Below, piece after piece: positions 1 through 7,915 of a DNA stretch of 35,292 nucleotides. The DNA is taken from the NCBI GenBank assembly GCA_045587285.1, contig JAZNBZ010000282.1, positions 1-35,292 of the forward strand, in the 5' to 3' direction. Source of the stretch: Flemingiibacterium sp045587285 (GTDB lineage Bacteria; Bacillota; Clostridia; Oscillospirales; CAG-272). Made by a program: the position numbers and the translations under genes. Below the pieces are notes generated by a model. That model searched no databases, had not been told where the DNA came from, and saw only the letters and a program-made list of their open reading frames with translations. How positions within the stretch are numbered: the first letter of the stretch is position 1; each line of letters starts with the position of its first letter.

Positions 1-156
1 GCCTTGGATGAAATCAAATCCGTCTTCCTTCTCCCTGCGAAGCAGGATTTCATCGCGTAAGCGATTTCACCCACTAAAGGTGGATTTCATCCGTCGAAGA
101 CGGATTTGACTGCGTGTTCTCCGTTAAGGATAACACGCTAATCTGTGCCGCATTTT
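1..156. repeat. Non-coding block of nested short hairpins
   Basis: No gene is visible here. The block consists of short stems with 3-4 base loops (CCTGC/GCAGG near 34-46, ATCGC/GCGAT near 52-65, CCAC/GTGG near 71-83, CCGTC/GACGG near 91-103), separated by repeated ATTTCA(T) linkers. A 14-base arm at 14-27 is the exact reverse complement of 96-109, so the unit folds back on itself. A further stem (GCGTGTT 112-118 with AACACGC 132-138) lies nearer the birA stop. It has no U-run on the birA side, so it is not a classical terminator. The layout suits a family of intergenic palindromic repeats. The left edge may continue outside the window. Confidence 0.6.
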
Positions 157-924
157 TTATTTTTCTCTTACGCTGACCTCGCCCGAGGTGAGCGCTTCTC
201 TTTTGCCGTTCACGTATTCAACTGTAAGCGAGAAATCGTCGCCTATTCCTATGACCGTTGCCGGCGTCGTGTCGCCGTCCGCGACGCGCATTACGTCAAC
301 CTCGCGCCCCGTGAGGCACGAGCGCTCGCGGTATTCGTCTATATAATCCGTGCCCTCGCTCTCGTATATGCGGTAAAACTCGTTTATGACCTCGGCGGCG
401 ATAGCGTTGTCCGCACCGTCGGGGAGCGTTTCAAAAACGGCGCCTGCACGCGATACGATATCGCTCGGGAAGCCGCCCGTCGGCTCGGTAAGGTTTATAC
501 CTATGCCGAGCACGGCAAAATCAAGCCTATCGGTGCCAAGCTGTCCTTCCGTCAGTATGCCGCACACCTTCCTGCCGTTAAGATATACGTCGTTCACCCA
601 TTTTATCTCGCAACGCGTGCCTGCCACGCGGTCTATCGCGCGTGACACGGCAACAGCCGCCGCAGTCGTGATGCGAAGCGCGTCCTGCGCGCTGTTTTTG
701 GGATAAAGAAGCAACGACATATAAAGTCCGCCAAGCTCGGAATGAAAGCTTCTCCCGAGGCGTCCGCGCCCGCTCGTCTGACGGCGCGCGATCACCACCT
801 GCTCGCGCCCGTCGCCGCACGTAGCAATTTCACGCGCCGTGAGGTTGGTGGAAGCAAGCTCGTCGTATATTTGCACCTTTATCGGCACCCGAAGCTTTTC
901 TTTGATAATTCCTTCGTTTAACAT
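157..924 (-). CDS. birA: Biotin--[acetyl-CoA-carboxylase] ligase, monofunctional
   Basis: The enzyme activates biotin with ATP and transfers it to the target lysine of biotin-carrier proteins such as acetyl-CoA carboxylase AccB. The family signature GRGRLGR is at residues 52-58, KWVND at 108-112, and the RKVCGIL segment with the conserved lysine near 119. At 255 residues it begins directly with the catalytic domain. The N-terminal winged helix of the repressor type (BirA of E. coli and B. subtilis) is absent, so it should not bind DNA. Its ATG shares one base with the stop of the upstream serine-hydrolase-like gene (TGATG), which points to translational coupling. It is the last gene of the minus-strand run, before the hairpin block. 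Confidence 0.93.
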   Translation of the reverse strand: MLNEGIIKEKLRVPIKVQIYDELASTNLTAREIATCGDGREQVVIARRQTSGRGRLGRSFHSELGGLYMSLLLYPKNSAQDALRITTAAAVAVSRAIDRVAGTRCEIKWVNDVYLNGRKVCGILTEGQLGTDRLDFAVLGIGINLTEPTGGFPSDIVSRAGAVFETLPDGADNAIAAEVINEFYRIYESEGTDYIDEYRERSCLTGREVDVMRVADGDTTPATVIGIGDDFSLTVEYVNGKREALTSGEVSVREK

Positions 925-2381
925 CAGCTTTGGTAAAATCCCTTGTGAAGATTATTGAGCATTCTTACGATATTCTGGAGATACGCATTTACCGCGCTTC
1001 CCCCTTCTTCAAGATCGGTGAATACCGCGAGAACGTACGGCTTGTCGGGGTGCAGAACGATTGCGGCGTCGTGATACGCGCTCTCGTCCCAGCCGTATTT
1101 GTGGAGCGCCTTCGTGGGCGAAACGCCGTATGGGATAATGACCGTATGGTTGGATTTGAGCATAGAATCGTACATTATCTGACCGTAGGTCTCGTCGCTC
1201 TCGATGAAGTCGTAAATTGCCTTGAAAAGCTTGCCTGCATCGGCGGCGCTCATACTGTTTCCGCCTGCAAGAGTGGAGTTTGCTTTAACTTCACGCGTGA
1301 GCGCGTAATAGCTACCGTAGCCGAAGCGCTTCTTGAGCTGTGAGAAGCCCACGTTGTCGCTGTATTCGAGCGTGTATTTTGCAAAATCAAGATACGAAAG
1401 CTCCGTGCCGTCCTCCATATCCTTGATTTTTCCCGAGCCGTCCGCCCACATCGTTTTGCGCTCGTACGTAACCGTTTCGTAAAGATCGTATATCGGATCG
1501 CTGTACTCAATAACGGTCGTGTCGAGAATGCCGTCCTCGTCTGTGTCGATGCGCTCGGGCACCTCGCCTGCCGCAGCCTTGGCGTCAATATAAGCCTTCT
1601 CGTCGGCAGAAACAGCGCGAAGTATCGACATAACGTATGGTGCCTTAATAACGCTCGCACAGTCGTATATGGCGCTCTCGTTGTATCCGTAGTGATAGCC
1701 CGTAGCGAGGTCCTCGTAGTAAAGACTGATGCTCGGAAGAATTACATCCTCGCGCGCAAAAACGAGCTCGCGAAGCTTGTTTTTTGCAAGCTCGTCGGCA
1801 CTAAGACCGCTTTCGGCAAGCTCCTTGTCAGTATAAAGCGGCTCGGCGTCGGGATCAGCCGTACGCTTGTCCGCTTCTTCTTTTATGAGAGCGTCAACGC
1901 TTTTCCATACGTAGCCCTTTTCGTTTTCGCCGGTATCTGCTTCATCGGTCGAAACGACGTCCTCTGGAAGCTTCACCTTAACCACGGGGCAAGCCTCAAC
2001 GACGTACTTTTCGAGCTTCTCAATGAGCTGTGCCTGCGCGCGCACGTCTATCGTGAACACGGTCTGATACTTTGCAATATCCGCCTCGAGCGCCGCAATT
2101 TCGGCGAGCTTTGCCTCAATATCCGCTTTAAGCGCTTCAATCTCGTCAGCGTAGAGCTCACCCGCATTCTCGAGCTTGTTTTGCAGGTCGGCAACCTGCG
2201 CCTCGAGATTTTCCTTTTGTGAAACGAGTATGGATTTTTGCTGTTCAAGATCGTCGTTTACCGCGCCAAGACCTACTATTGTGTCGGTGTTCGACGCCGT
2301 AGTAACGGCGAGCAGCACGCCGAGGGCAAGTATTACCGCGCCGAGCGCCGAAAAAATAATAACCGAAGCTTTTTTTGACAT
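924..2381 (-). CDS. Membrane-anchored coiled-coil protein with class A beta-lactamase-like domain
   Basis: 485 residues. One N-terminal membrane segment (about 7-29) is followed by a long coiled coil (about 40-110) and a C-terminal serine beta-lactamase/transpeptidase fold (about 210-480). Visible active-site elements are SVIK at 243-246 (SxxK) and SDN at 341-343. The third motif, normally KTG or KSG, appears as HKYG around 427-430, as in a group of clostridial beta-lactamase-fold proteins of unknown substrate. The single anchor puts the domain outside the cell. Placement directly after divIC suggests a cell-envelope role rather than drug resistance; that is inference. True beta-lactamase activity cannot be claimed. 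Confidence 0.85.
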   Translation of the reverse strand: MSKKASVIIFSALGAVILALGVLLAVTTASNTDTIVGLGAVNDDLEQQKSILVSQKENLEAQVADLQNKLENAGELYADEIEALKADIEAKLAEIAALEADIAKYQTVFTIDVRAQAQLIEKLEKYVVEACPVVKVKLPEDVVSTDEADTGENEKGYVWKSVDALIKEEADKRTADPDAEPLYTDKELAESGLSADELAKNKLRELVFAREDVILPSISLYYEDLATGYHYGYNESAIYDCASVIKAPYVMSILRAVSADEKAYIDAKAAAGEVPERIDTDEDGILDTTVIEYSDPIYDLYETVTYERKTMWADGSGKIKDMEDGTELSYLDFAKYTLEYSDNVGFSQLKKRFGYGSYYALTREVKANSTLAGGNSMSAADAGKLFKAIYDFIESDETYGQIMYDSMLKSNHTVIIPYGVSPTKALHKYGWDESAYHDAAIVLHPDKPYVLAVFTDLEEGGSAVNAYLQNIVRMLNNLHKGFYQS

Positions 2382-2439
2382 CTTTTTCTCCTTATACGTA
2401 CAAAGTCAAGCCGCCGCGAGCTGTGCCGCGGCGGATAAA

Positions 2440-2721
2440 TCAATTTATAAGGTCGTTATAAAATATTATTTCCTCGGGCAGACAGTATCCGAGTTTTTCC
2501 TTTGCAAGTGCAATAATGTACTCTGCGTCAAAGGGGGTGTCGAGCTTGTTTTGAATCTCGTCTACCTCTCCCTGAATTTCTTCAATGTCCTCGAGCAAAG
2601 CCGCCTGCTCTTCTTCAAGCTGATTGTACTCGATCTGAACTGTGACGAGGGTGACTATCAATATTATGAACGCCGCGAACACGGCGAGCTTCACCGGCAT
2701 CGGCATACGAAATTGCTTCAT
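2440..2721 (-). CDS. divIC: Septum formation initiator, DivIC/FtsB-like
   Basis: A small bitopic division protein of 93 residues: a short cytoplasmic tail, one membrane span (about residues 9-28) and an extracytoplasmic coiled coil rich in Glu, Gln and Leu, then the short C-terminal FtsB/DivIC segment (AKEKLGY). Family members bind FtsL and DivIB/FtsQ to activate septal wall synthesis. I chose the ATG at 2721 over the one at 2730 because GAAAGGA sits at the right distance from the former and overlaps the latter. The reading frame overlaps the 3' end of yabQ by about 107 bases. The position after yabP-yabQ matches the B. subtilis yab-divIC order. Confidence 0.85.
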   Translation of the reverse strand: MKQFRMPMPVKLAVFAAFIILIVTLVTVQIEYNQLEEEQAALLEDIEEIQGEVDEIQNKLDTPFDAEYIIALAKEKLGYCLPEEIIFYNDLIN

Positions 2722-3304
2722 CACAGTCATCCTTTCTTTTGTTTATATACAGCCGCGATAGGGCTCGTGTGAGCTCGCGCGACGCTTTTTTCGTTCTTAT
2801 AACGTTTGCGCGGTGCAAAACGAGATTTGCCGCGCGTCCTACGGTTCGTTCGCATAGATAACGGAGTAACTTCCAAAGAAAAGCCGCCGTGGGTAAAATA
2901 ATACGCGTTTTTGTAAATGCAAGTATGCGGTAAAACAGCCTTGCCAGCGTCTTGGATACAAGCGACGTCAGCCGCCCGAGCGTTGCGAGATAAACGGCAA
3001 AACCGACGAGCGCGCCGAACAGAACGTATCCGCGCGAGCTGCCGCCGTTCGCCTTGAAGCAAAACAGCACGAGCGCCACCGCCGAAAACACGGCAAACGC
3101 GATATCCTCAACGAAGCAAAGCGCGAACACGCACCTCCGAAGCCCTTTGGCGCCTCGCGTGCTGCACCCGTATGAAAGCATCACACGCGTAATGCGCAAA
3201 GCATCAAACACCGCACCGAGTGCCGCGCCGAGCATCAGCGCGTAAAGCATAAGCGCGAGCTGATCTTGGATATCGTAACCGAGGAAATCGTAGACGTACT
3301 GCAT
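2615..3304 (-). CDS. yabQ: Spore cortex biosynthesis protein YabQ
   Basis: A membrane protein of 229 residues with several hydrophobic segments in the first 125 residues (about 15-37, 60-80 and 94-112), typical of YabQ, which is needed for spore cortex formation in B. subtilis. The identification rests mainly on context: yabP immediately upstream (overlap TGATG) and divIC downstream. The last 36 or so residues are basic and polar, have no evident family resemblance and are encoded in DNA that also encodes the start of divIC. The tail is therefore either a real out-of-frame overlap or the product of a frameshift that removed the native stop. Probably expressed in the mother cell during sporulation. 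Confidence 0.75.
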   Translation of the reverse strand: MQYVYDFLGYDIQDQLALMLYALMLGAALGAVFDALRITRVMLSYGCSTRGAKGLRRCVFALCFVEDIAFAVFSAVALVLFCFKANGGSSRGYVLFGALVGFAVYLATLGRLTSLVSKTLARLFYRILAFTKTRIILPTAAFLWKLLRYLCERTVGRAANLVLHRANVIRTKKASRELTRALSRLYINKRKDDCDEAISYADAGEARRVRGVHNIDSHPRHSSDRVQSA

Positions 3305-3579
3305 CAGCGATTGAAAAAGCCGCGCTTTTTCTTTGGCTCGGACGCCTCAAAAAATACGACGCCGCCGATACGCCCCTCGATGAACATCTTCCCCGTTTCG
3401 GTTGAGAGCTCGCCAATGCGAAGCTCCTCGCCGTCAACGGCGACCATACCGTTGTTCGTTTTGAGAATTACGCTCGCCTGGTCAAAGCTCTGGACGTCCT
3501 CGACGCCAGAGATAGAAAGCCGCGCGCGGTCGGAGATAATGATATCCTGACGGTGCTCGGCGTTAGAGTTGTTATTCAT
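3304..3579 (-). CDS. yabP: Sporulation protein YabP
   Basis: 91 residues in the YabP family (related to YqfC), a small mostly beta protein essential for spore formation in B. subtilis. The central segments 'LSISGVEDVQSFD' and 'GELRIGELS'-like strands fit the family, and the C-terminus is a short lysine-rich tail. The ATG at 3579 is preferred over the one at 3597, because GAGGAG lies six bases before the former and nothing lies before the latter. It sits between rqcP and yabQ, as in other spore formers, and overlaps yabQ by one base. Confidence 0.85.
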   Translation of the reverse strand: MNNNSNAEHRQDIIISDRARLSISGVEDVQSFDQASVILKTNNGMVAVDGEELRIGELSTETGKMFIEGRIGGVVFFEASEPKKKRGFFNR

Positions 3580-3644
3580 CCGCATCTCCTCTGCCATAGT
3601 TATTGGTTATACAATATATATGGCAGAGAGATGACGGATATGCC

Positions 3645-3887
3645 TCAAGATATTACTTCGTACATCGAAGCCGCATCAGCCTTTGCGGTAAACTCGCGAA
3701 CGTCGAGAACCTTGAGTCTCGTCGTACGCTGACCGAAGGTTATTTCGATAACGTCGCCCACCTTAACGTCGTAGGACGCCTTTGCGGGCCTATCGTTTAC
3801 CGAAACGTGCTGCGTGTCGCAGGCCTCGTTTGCTACGGTGCGCCGTTTAATAAGGCGCGATACCTTCAGGAATTTATCAAGGCGCAT
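3645..3887 (-). CDS. rqcP: S4-domain ribosome quality-control factor RqcP (YabO)
   Basis: 80 residues, almost entirely an S4 RNA-binding domain, starting MRLDKFLKVSRLIKRR, the hallmark of the Hsp15/RqcP group. In B. subtilis RqcP binds the 50S subunit carrying peptidyl-tRNA and works with RqcH to add alanine tails to stalled chains. It begins just after a double stop (TAA TAA ATG) at the end of the HU gene and has no strong ribosome binding site of its own, so translation is probably coupled to hup. The neighbours (hup, yabP, yabQ, divIC) match the usual clostridial order. Confidence 0.92.
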   Translation of the reverse strand: MRLDKFLKVSRLIKRRTVANEACDTQHVSVNDRPAKASYDVKVGDVIEITFGQRTTRLKVLDVREFTAKADAASMYEVIS

Positions 3888-3890
3888 TTA

Positions 3891-4166
3891 TTACTTGTTG
3901 AGCTTAGCCTTGAGAGTCTTGCCTGCTGCGAATGCAAGACGCTTGGAAGCGGGAATGGTAATAGCCTTGCGGGTAGCGGGGTTGATACCGGTTCTTGCAG
4001 GGCGCTCCTTAACCTCAAAGGTACCGAAGCCAACGAGCTGAACCTTCTCGCCTGCGAGGATAGCGTCCTCGATAGCAGCGATAGTAGCAGCTACTGCTGC
4101 CTCAGCGTCCTTCTTCTTGAGACCGGTTGCACCTGCAACCTTTTCGATAAGAGTAGTCTTGTTCAT
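3891..4166 (-). CDS. hup: DNA-binding protein HU
   Basis: A 91-residue histone-like protein that bends and compacts DNA as a dimer. It has the MNKTTLIEKVA start, the GFGTFEV core and the basic beta-arm segment ending in 'NPATRKAITIPASK'. Length and sequence are canonical. A GAAAGGAAAT ribosome binding site and a consensus promoter lie upstream (4217-4245), so this small, highly expressed gene heads its own transcription unit, which continues into rqcP-yabP-yabQ-divIC. HU next to mazG and yabO is a common clostridial arrangement; B. subtilis lacks hup at this place. Confidence 0.97.
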   Translation of the reverse strand: MNKTTLIEKVAGATGLKKKDAEAAVAATIAAIEDAILAGEKVQLVGFGTFEVKERPARTGINPATRKAITIPASKRLAFAAGKTLKAKLNK

Positions 4167-4196
4167 GGTAATATTTCCTTTCGTTTAAATTTTTCT

Positions 4197-4210
4197 ACCG
4201 TTATTTCGGT
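4197..4210 (-). promoter_or_regulatory. Short hairpin at the 5' end of the hup transcript
   Basis: ACCG and CGGT arms with a six-base loop lie where the hup transcript should begin, about 7 bases after the -10 box. A 5'-terminal stem may stabilise the mRNA. This is inference from position only. Confidence 0.35.
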
Positions 4211-4216
4211 AATTTA

Positions 4217-4245
4217 ATTATATCATTAAATTTTAATTTTTGCAA
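4217..4245 (-). promoter_or_regulatory. Sigma-A promoter of the hup operon
   Basis: TTGCAA (-35, 4240-4245), a 17-base spacer and TATAAT (-10, 4217-4222), read on the minus strand. The leader to the hup ATG is about 45 bases. The surrounding 168-base gap between mazG and hup is strongly AT-rich. Confidence 0.85.
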
Positions 4246-4334
4246 TACCTTTTGCTAAATTTTCTTCAAAAAAGTGCCTTATTTTGGGGATTTTTTAGCA
4301 TTTTAATAATTCTATTGCCAATTATTGCCATATT

Positions 4335-5021
4335 TTAAGCCTTTTTATCGTCCGAAGCGCTCAAAACAAGCCTGTCACAAGCATCTGCGAGCGCTTTTTC
4401 GGGATCGACGCCTGCCTCTCTTGCGAGCTTTACGGCGTCAAAAAGCAGGTCGCCGATCACAGCCTCGGTAGCGTTTGCGGACGATATACCGTTAAGCGCA
4501 CCGCTCGTCGGAAGCGCATATCCGAGCTTCGCCGCCTTGCTTGCAAGCTTGTCCGCGCGAATGAGGGACGGCAGAGAGTGCGACACGGAGTCGAGCACTT
4601 CTCTGTCCGACTTCTGATGCTTTTCAACCACCTTTATCTTGTCCCAGTTATTGAGGACCTCCTCTGAGGTGTCCGCCTTAACGTCGGCAAAAATGTGCGG
4701 ATGGCGAAGGATAAGCTTCTTGCAGATGCCGTCTGCAACGTCGTCGAGGTTAAAGCGCTCTGCCTCCTCCGCGATACGCGCGTGAAACACCACCTGAAGC
4801 ATAAGGTCGCCGAGCTCCTCGCACATAAGCACCTTGTCGTCGGTGTCGATAGCCTCGATGACCTCGTACGTTTCCTCGATAAGGTTGCGGCGAATGGATT
4901 TGTGGTCCTGTTCACGGTCCCACGGGCATCCGCCGGGCGAGCGGAGTATCTCCATTATCTCGCGAAGGTCGTTTACCGTGTAATTTTCTTTTGCCTTGAG
5001 TGCTTCAATACGCTGTTTCAT
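4335..5021 (-). CDS. mazG: Nucleoside triphosphate pyrophosphohydrolase MazG
   Basis: 228 residues. MazG hydrolyses NTPs and dNTPs to the monophosphate and pyrophosphate, cleaning the pool of unwanted nucleotides. The N-terminal MazG domain shows GGCPWDREQ (30-38), the metal-binding helix EETYE (49-53) and EELGDLMLQV (68-77), the expected acidic four-helix pattern. A second, weaker all-alpha repeat fills the C-terminal half. The start follows AAAAGGAAG at good spacing. It corresponds to the C-terminal part of B. subtilis YabN and lies between the spoVB-like gene and hup. Confidence 0.93.
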   Translation of the reverse strand: MKQRIEALKAKENYTVNDLREIMEILRSPGGCPWDREQDHKSIRRNLIEETYEVIEAIDTDDKVLMCEELGDLMLQVVFHARIAEEAERFNLDDVADGICKKLILRHPHIFADVKADTSEEVLNNWDKIKVVEKHQKSDREVLDSVSHSLPSLIRADKLASKAAKLGYALPTSGALNGISSANATEAVIGDLLFDAVKLAREAGVDPEKALADACDRLVLSASDDKKA

Positions 5022-5035
5022 AGTTTGTACTTCCT

Positions 5036-5082
5036 TTTATCTATTCTCTTTTATCTTTTATCTTTTATCTATTCTCTTGCTT
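5036..5082 (-). repeat. Short tandem repeat of AGATAAA units
   Basis: On the minus strand the spoVB stop and the spoVB-mazG gap are built from repeated AGATAAAA and AGAATAGATAAA units (about five). The last SpoVB codons (AGA GAA TAG) belong to the array, so slippage could alter the end of that protein or the spacing to the mazG ribosome binding site. Confidence 0.7.
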
Positions 5083-6565
5083 TCCCTATCGCCATAAGCC
5101 CGACGTATGCGAGCGCCGCCGCGCCTATTGACACGAGCGTTCCCGCTATTGGATAAAGCACCGCCGCAAGCGTCACCGCTACGAGCGCAGTTACGAGCGG
5201 CTTTGCGTAAACCCTACGCAAAATTGCCGCGCCGAGCGGTGTGAGCACGGCTATAGCCGTTACCGATATCGTGAGCACCGTGAAATAGCATATAAACGTC
5301 GAAACGGGCGTTGCAAGCTTGCCGAGCATCGGCGTGAGCGTCCACGTTGCCGCAAGCTTCGCTATCGCACCTGCGAGCATCGCAAAGAGGGGCACGTGCT
5401 CGTGTCCGCTTGCCTGCAAAACGGTGTTCGTAAGCCCGAGCGTGCAAAGGAGCATCGACGACGGTGCGAGAAGTGTGAGTAGTATCGCGCCGCGCTCGGC
5501 GACGTCGCTTTCAAACAGAAGCGACAGTATCGGACCTGCCATTGCGGACATTCCTATAGCGCACGGAACGGCAAAAAACGCCGTTGACTTCGCCGCATCG
5601 TGAGTCAGCTTTATCGCTTTATCGTTTTCACCCGAAGCGAGCGCTGACGAGAGCGCGGGCAATAGCGCGTACGCGATAGGCAACGTCAGCACGGGCGGCA
5701 GATTGAACATCGGCACGGCGAGAGACGAGTAGTTGCCCCATATCGCCGCGACCTCCGCCTGCGCGAGTCCCGTAGCGTGAAGCGTGCGCGTCATAAGTAT
5801 CGAGTCGATGATGTTCGTGAGGCTCATAACGCTTGAGGAAAGCGTTATCGGGAGCATAGACATGACAAGTCCGCGCGCGAGCGCTTTGCGCGGTGTAAGC
5901 TCCCTCTCGAGCGGCTTTCTTTTGAGAAAAGCGTACGCGATGTAAAGTGACAGCATCCCCGCGCCGACGCCAACCGTGATCCCGCCTGCCGCGTAAGCCG
6001 CCGCAACGGGCACACCGTATCCTGCGTCGAGCGCATAGTGAGCGAGCGCAACGCCGAGGCAAAGCTTTCCGAGCGCCTCAATGACCTGCGAGAGCGAGTG
6101 CCAGCGAAGGTCGCCGAGACCTTGAAAATATCCGCGAAGCGCCGCAGACTGACAGATAAAGAACAGCGTCGGTGCGACGGCAATTATTGCCGCTTCGCTG
6201 TTTTCGGTACGCATTATATGCGCAACGAACGGCGCGCCGAGTATCAGCCCGACGCATCCAACAAGCCCGACGAGCGTGAAAATACCAAGCGAGAGGGTGA
6301 ATATCCGCCTCGCTCCGTCGGCACGCTTCTTTTCGGGGACGCGCGCGATAAGCATAGACGCCGCCGTCGGCAATCCTGCACACGAGAGCGTATAAAGCCA
6401 CGTGAAAATGGTGTACGCGCCGTTGAAGTAGCCCATTCCCTCCTCGCCGACAAGCGCGGTCATAGGAATCTTGAAGAGCAGTCCGACAGCCTTTACGATG
6501 AGGTTTGAGGCGGTCATCAAGATAACGCCGCCCGATACTGTGCCGATAATTTTGGATTTTTTCAA
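5069..6565 (-). CDS. spoVB: SpoVB/MurJ-type polysaccharide flippase
   Basis: 498 residues and about 14 hydrophobic segments: a MATE/MOP-superfamily lipid-linked oligosaccharide flippase of the SpoVB/Wzx type. B. subtilis SpoVB (YabM) is required for spore cortex synthesis and sits at the same place relative to mazG and yabO-P-Q. The N-terminus has the usual 'GGVILMTASNLIVKAVG' first helix. The start is TTG at 6563-6565, with GGGAG eight bases upstream; no better ATG precedes the first helix. Part of that ribosome binding site lies in a stem (6577-6594). A general Wzx-like flippase role is the alternative. Confidence 0.85.
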   Translation of the reverse strand: MKKSKIIGTVSGGVILMTASNLIVKAVGLLFKIPMTALVGEEGMGYFNGAYTIFTWLYTLSCAGLPTAASMLIARVPEKKRADGARRIFTLSLGIFTLVGLVGCVGLILGAPFVAHIMRTENSEAAIIAVAPTLFFICQSAALRGYFQGLGDLRWHSLSQVIEALGKLCLGVALAHYALDAGYGVPVAAAYAAGGITVGVGAGMLSLYIAYAFLKRKPLERELTPRKALARGLVMSMLPITLSSSVMSLTNIIDSILMTRTLHATGLAQAEVAAIWGNYSSLAVPMFNLPPVLTLPIAYALLPALSSALASGENDKAIKLTHDAAKSTAFFAVPCAIGMSAMAGPILSLLFESDVAERGAILLTLLAPSSMLLCTLGLTNTVLQASGHEHVPLFAMLAGAIAKLAATWTLTPMLGKLATPVSTFICYFTVLTISVTAIAVLTPLGAAILRRVYAKPLVTALVAVTLAAVLYPIAGTLVSIGAAALAYVGLMAIGKARE

Positions 6566-6573
6566 GTATAACG

Positions 6574-6594
6574 CTCCCGTCGGCGCACCGACGG
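6574..6594 (-). promoter_or_regulatory. Hairpin overlapping the ribosome binding site of the spoVB-like gene
   Basis: A perfect seven-base stem (6577-6583 with 6588-6594, four-base loop) contains two of the five bases of the GGGAG ribosome binding site (6574-6578). With the TTG start this predicts weak or conditional translation. Confidence 0.5.
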
Positions 6595-6602
6595 AGTGTT
6601 AC

Positions 6603-7898
6603 TCAGTCGAAATAGTGCGCGATAGTGTGCTTCGCCGTGTGGCGGAGCCTTTCGACGTCCAGCGTTTTGTATTCGCCGTTTTCAAAAAGTATCTTGCCGT
6701 CGCACATCGTCATATAAACGTCGCAGTCGTGCGCCGAAAACGCGATGGTTGCGTACGGATCGTACATAGGGATATTGTTGAGCGCGTCGAGGTCAAAGAG
6801 CACGACGTCCGCTCTTGCGCCGACCTCGATCTTGCCGCAATCAGGTCTGCCCTGCGACAGAGCGCCCGCACTCCAGCCCATTTTGCAAATATCGCTCATT
6901 TTGATAACGTCAGCCACGCGCGTCACACCCTTGTGTATAAGCGCAGCTGTTTGAAGCTCGCGAAGAACGGAGAGCGCGTTGTTGGACGCCGCGCCGTCGG
7001 TGCCAAGACCGACGTTAACGCCCTTCTCGAGCATCTTGTGAACGGGAGCGATGCCGCTCGCAAGCTTTAAGTTGCTGACGGGGTTGTGCGCCACGGTGAC
7101 GCGGTTTTCCGCCATAATCTCCATATCGCGCTCGGTCACCCATACGCAATGAGCCGCGGTTGCCGTGCCCGTCGCACTCGGCGTGAGTATGCCGCAGTCG
7201 GCAAGAAACTCTACGGGCGTTTTGCCGTTATGGCGCGCCTTGCACTCCTCGTGCTCGCGCTCTGTTTCCGAAACGTGCACCTGCATACCGAGGTCACGCG
7301 CGTGCGTGTACTCGGCGACCTCGCGAAGATAGCCCTCGCGGTTGGTGTACTCCGCGTGAACAGACATATCAACGCGGATGCGTCCGTCACCTGCACCGTG
7401 ATACTCGTCAGCGAGGCGTACAGCCTCAAGGAAGCGAGAGTCGCCCTTGACAGTAGCATCGTCCGCGAAGGACACGAGACAGCGTGACACGTTTGCCTTC
7501 ACGCCGATATCAAGCGCCGCCTTTGCGGTTTCGTCACAGAAGAAATACATATCCGAGAAGGATACCGTACCGCCGCGTATCATCTCGGCGATAGCAAGCT
7601 CGCTGCCGACGCGTACCGATTTGGGCGTGAGTCTGTCCTCGGCGGGATAGATCTTGGTTTCAAGCCAGCTTTGGAGCGGTAAATCCTCGCCTATGCCGCG
7701 AAAGAGCGTCATAGCCGCGTGGCAGTGCGTGTTGTAAAACGCAGGCGTTAAAAGCTTGCCCGTACAGTCGATAGTGCGGTCAGCCACGCCCTCGTATTTA
7801 CCGATTGCCTTTATATATGCGCCCTCGACGAGCACGTCGCCCGTGAGCTGTGTGCCGTCGCCCGTTAAAATGAGCGCGTTTTTGAGTAGTGTTTTCAT
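6603..7898 (-). CDS. mtaD: Amidohydrolase, SAH / 5'-methylthioadenosine / 5'-deoxyadenosine deaminase type
   Basis: 431 residues of the metal-dependent amidohydrolase family (MtaD/DadD group), which deaminate S-adenosylhomocysteine, 5'-methylthioadenosine or 5'-deoxyadenosine. The metal-binding residues are visible: HCH at 58-60, H208 in 'QVHVSE' with E211, H250 or H271, and D301 in GTDGAASNN. The N-terminal beta-sandwich and the PAFYNTHCH start of the barrel are intact. A nucleoside function fits the nearby purine nucleoside phosphorylase and uridine-kinase-like genes. The exact substrate cannot be read from the sequence; cytosine- or guanine-deaminase-like relatives are less likely. Confidence 0.85.
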   Translation of the reverse strand: MKTLLKNALILTGDGTQLTGDVLVEGAYIKAIGKYEGVADRTIDCTGKLLTPAFYNTHCHAAMTLFRGIGEDLPLQSWLETKIYPAEDRLTPKSVRVGSELAIAEMIRGGTVSFSDMYFFCDETAKAALDIGVKANVSRCLVSFADDATVKGDSRFLEAVRLADEYHGAGDGRIRVDMSVHAEYTNREGYLREVAEYTHARDLGMQVHVSETEREHEECKARHNGKTPVEFLADCGILTPSATGTATAAHCVWVTERDMEIMAENRVTVAHNPVSNLKLASGIAPVHKMLEKGVNVGLGTDGAASNNALSVLRELQTAALIHKGVTRVADVIKMSDICKMGWSAGALSQGRPDCGKIEVGARADVVLFDLDALNNIPMYDPYATIAFSAHDCDVYMTMCDGKILFENGEYKTLDVERLRHTAKHTIAHYFD

Positions 7899-7915
7899 AG
7901 TTTCGTCCGTCCTTG

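Noticed and set aside
1..110. Possible CRISPR array because of repeated short words
   Set aside because: The repeats are 6-7 base linkers between hairpins, with no constant-length repeats and spacers and no cas genes.
112..138. Rho-independent terminator after birA
   Set aside because: The stem GCGTGTT/AACACGC is not followed by a U-run on the birA strand.
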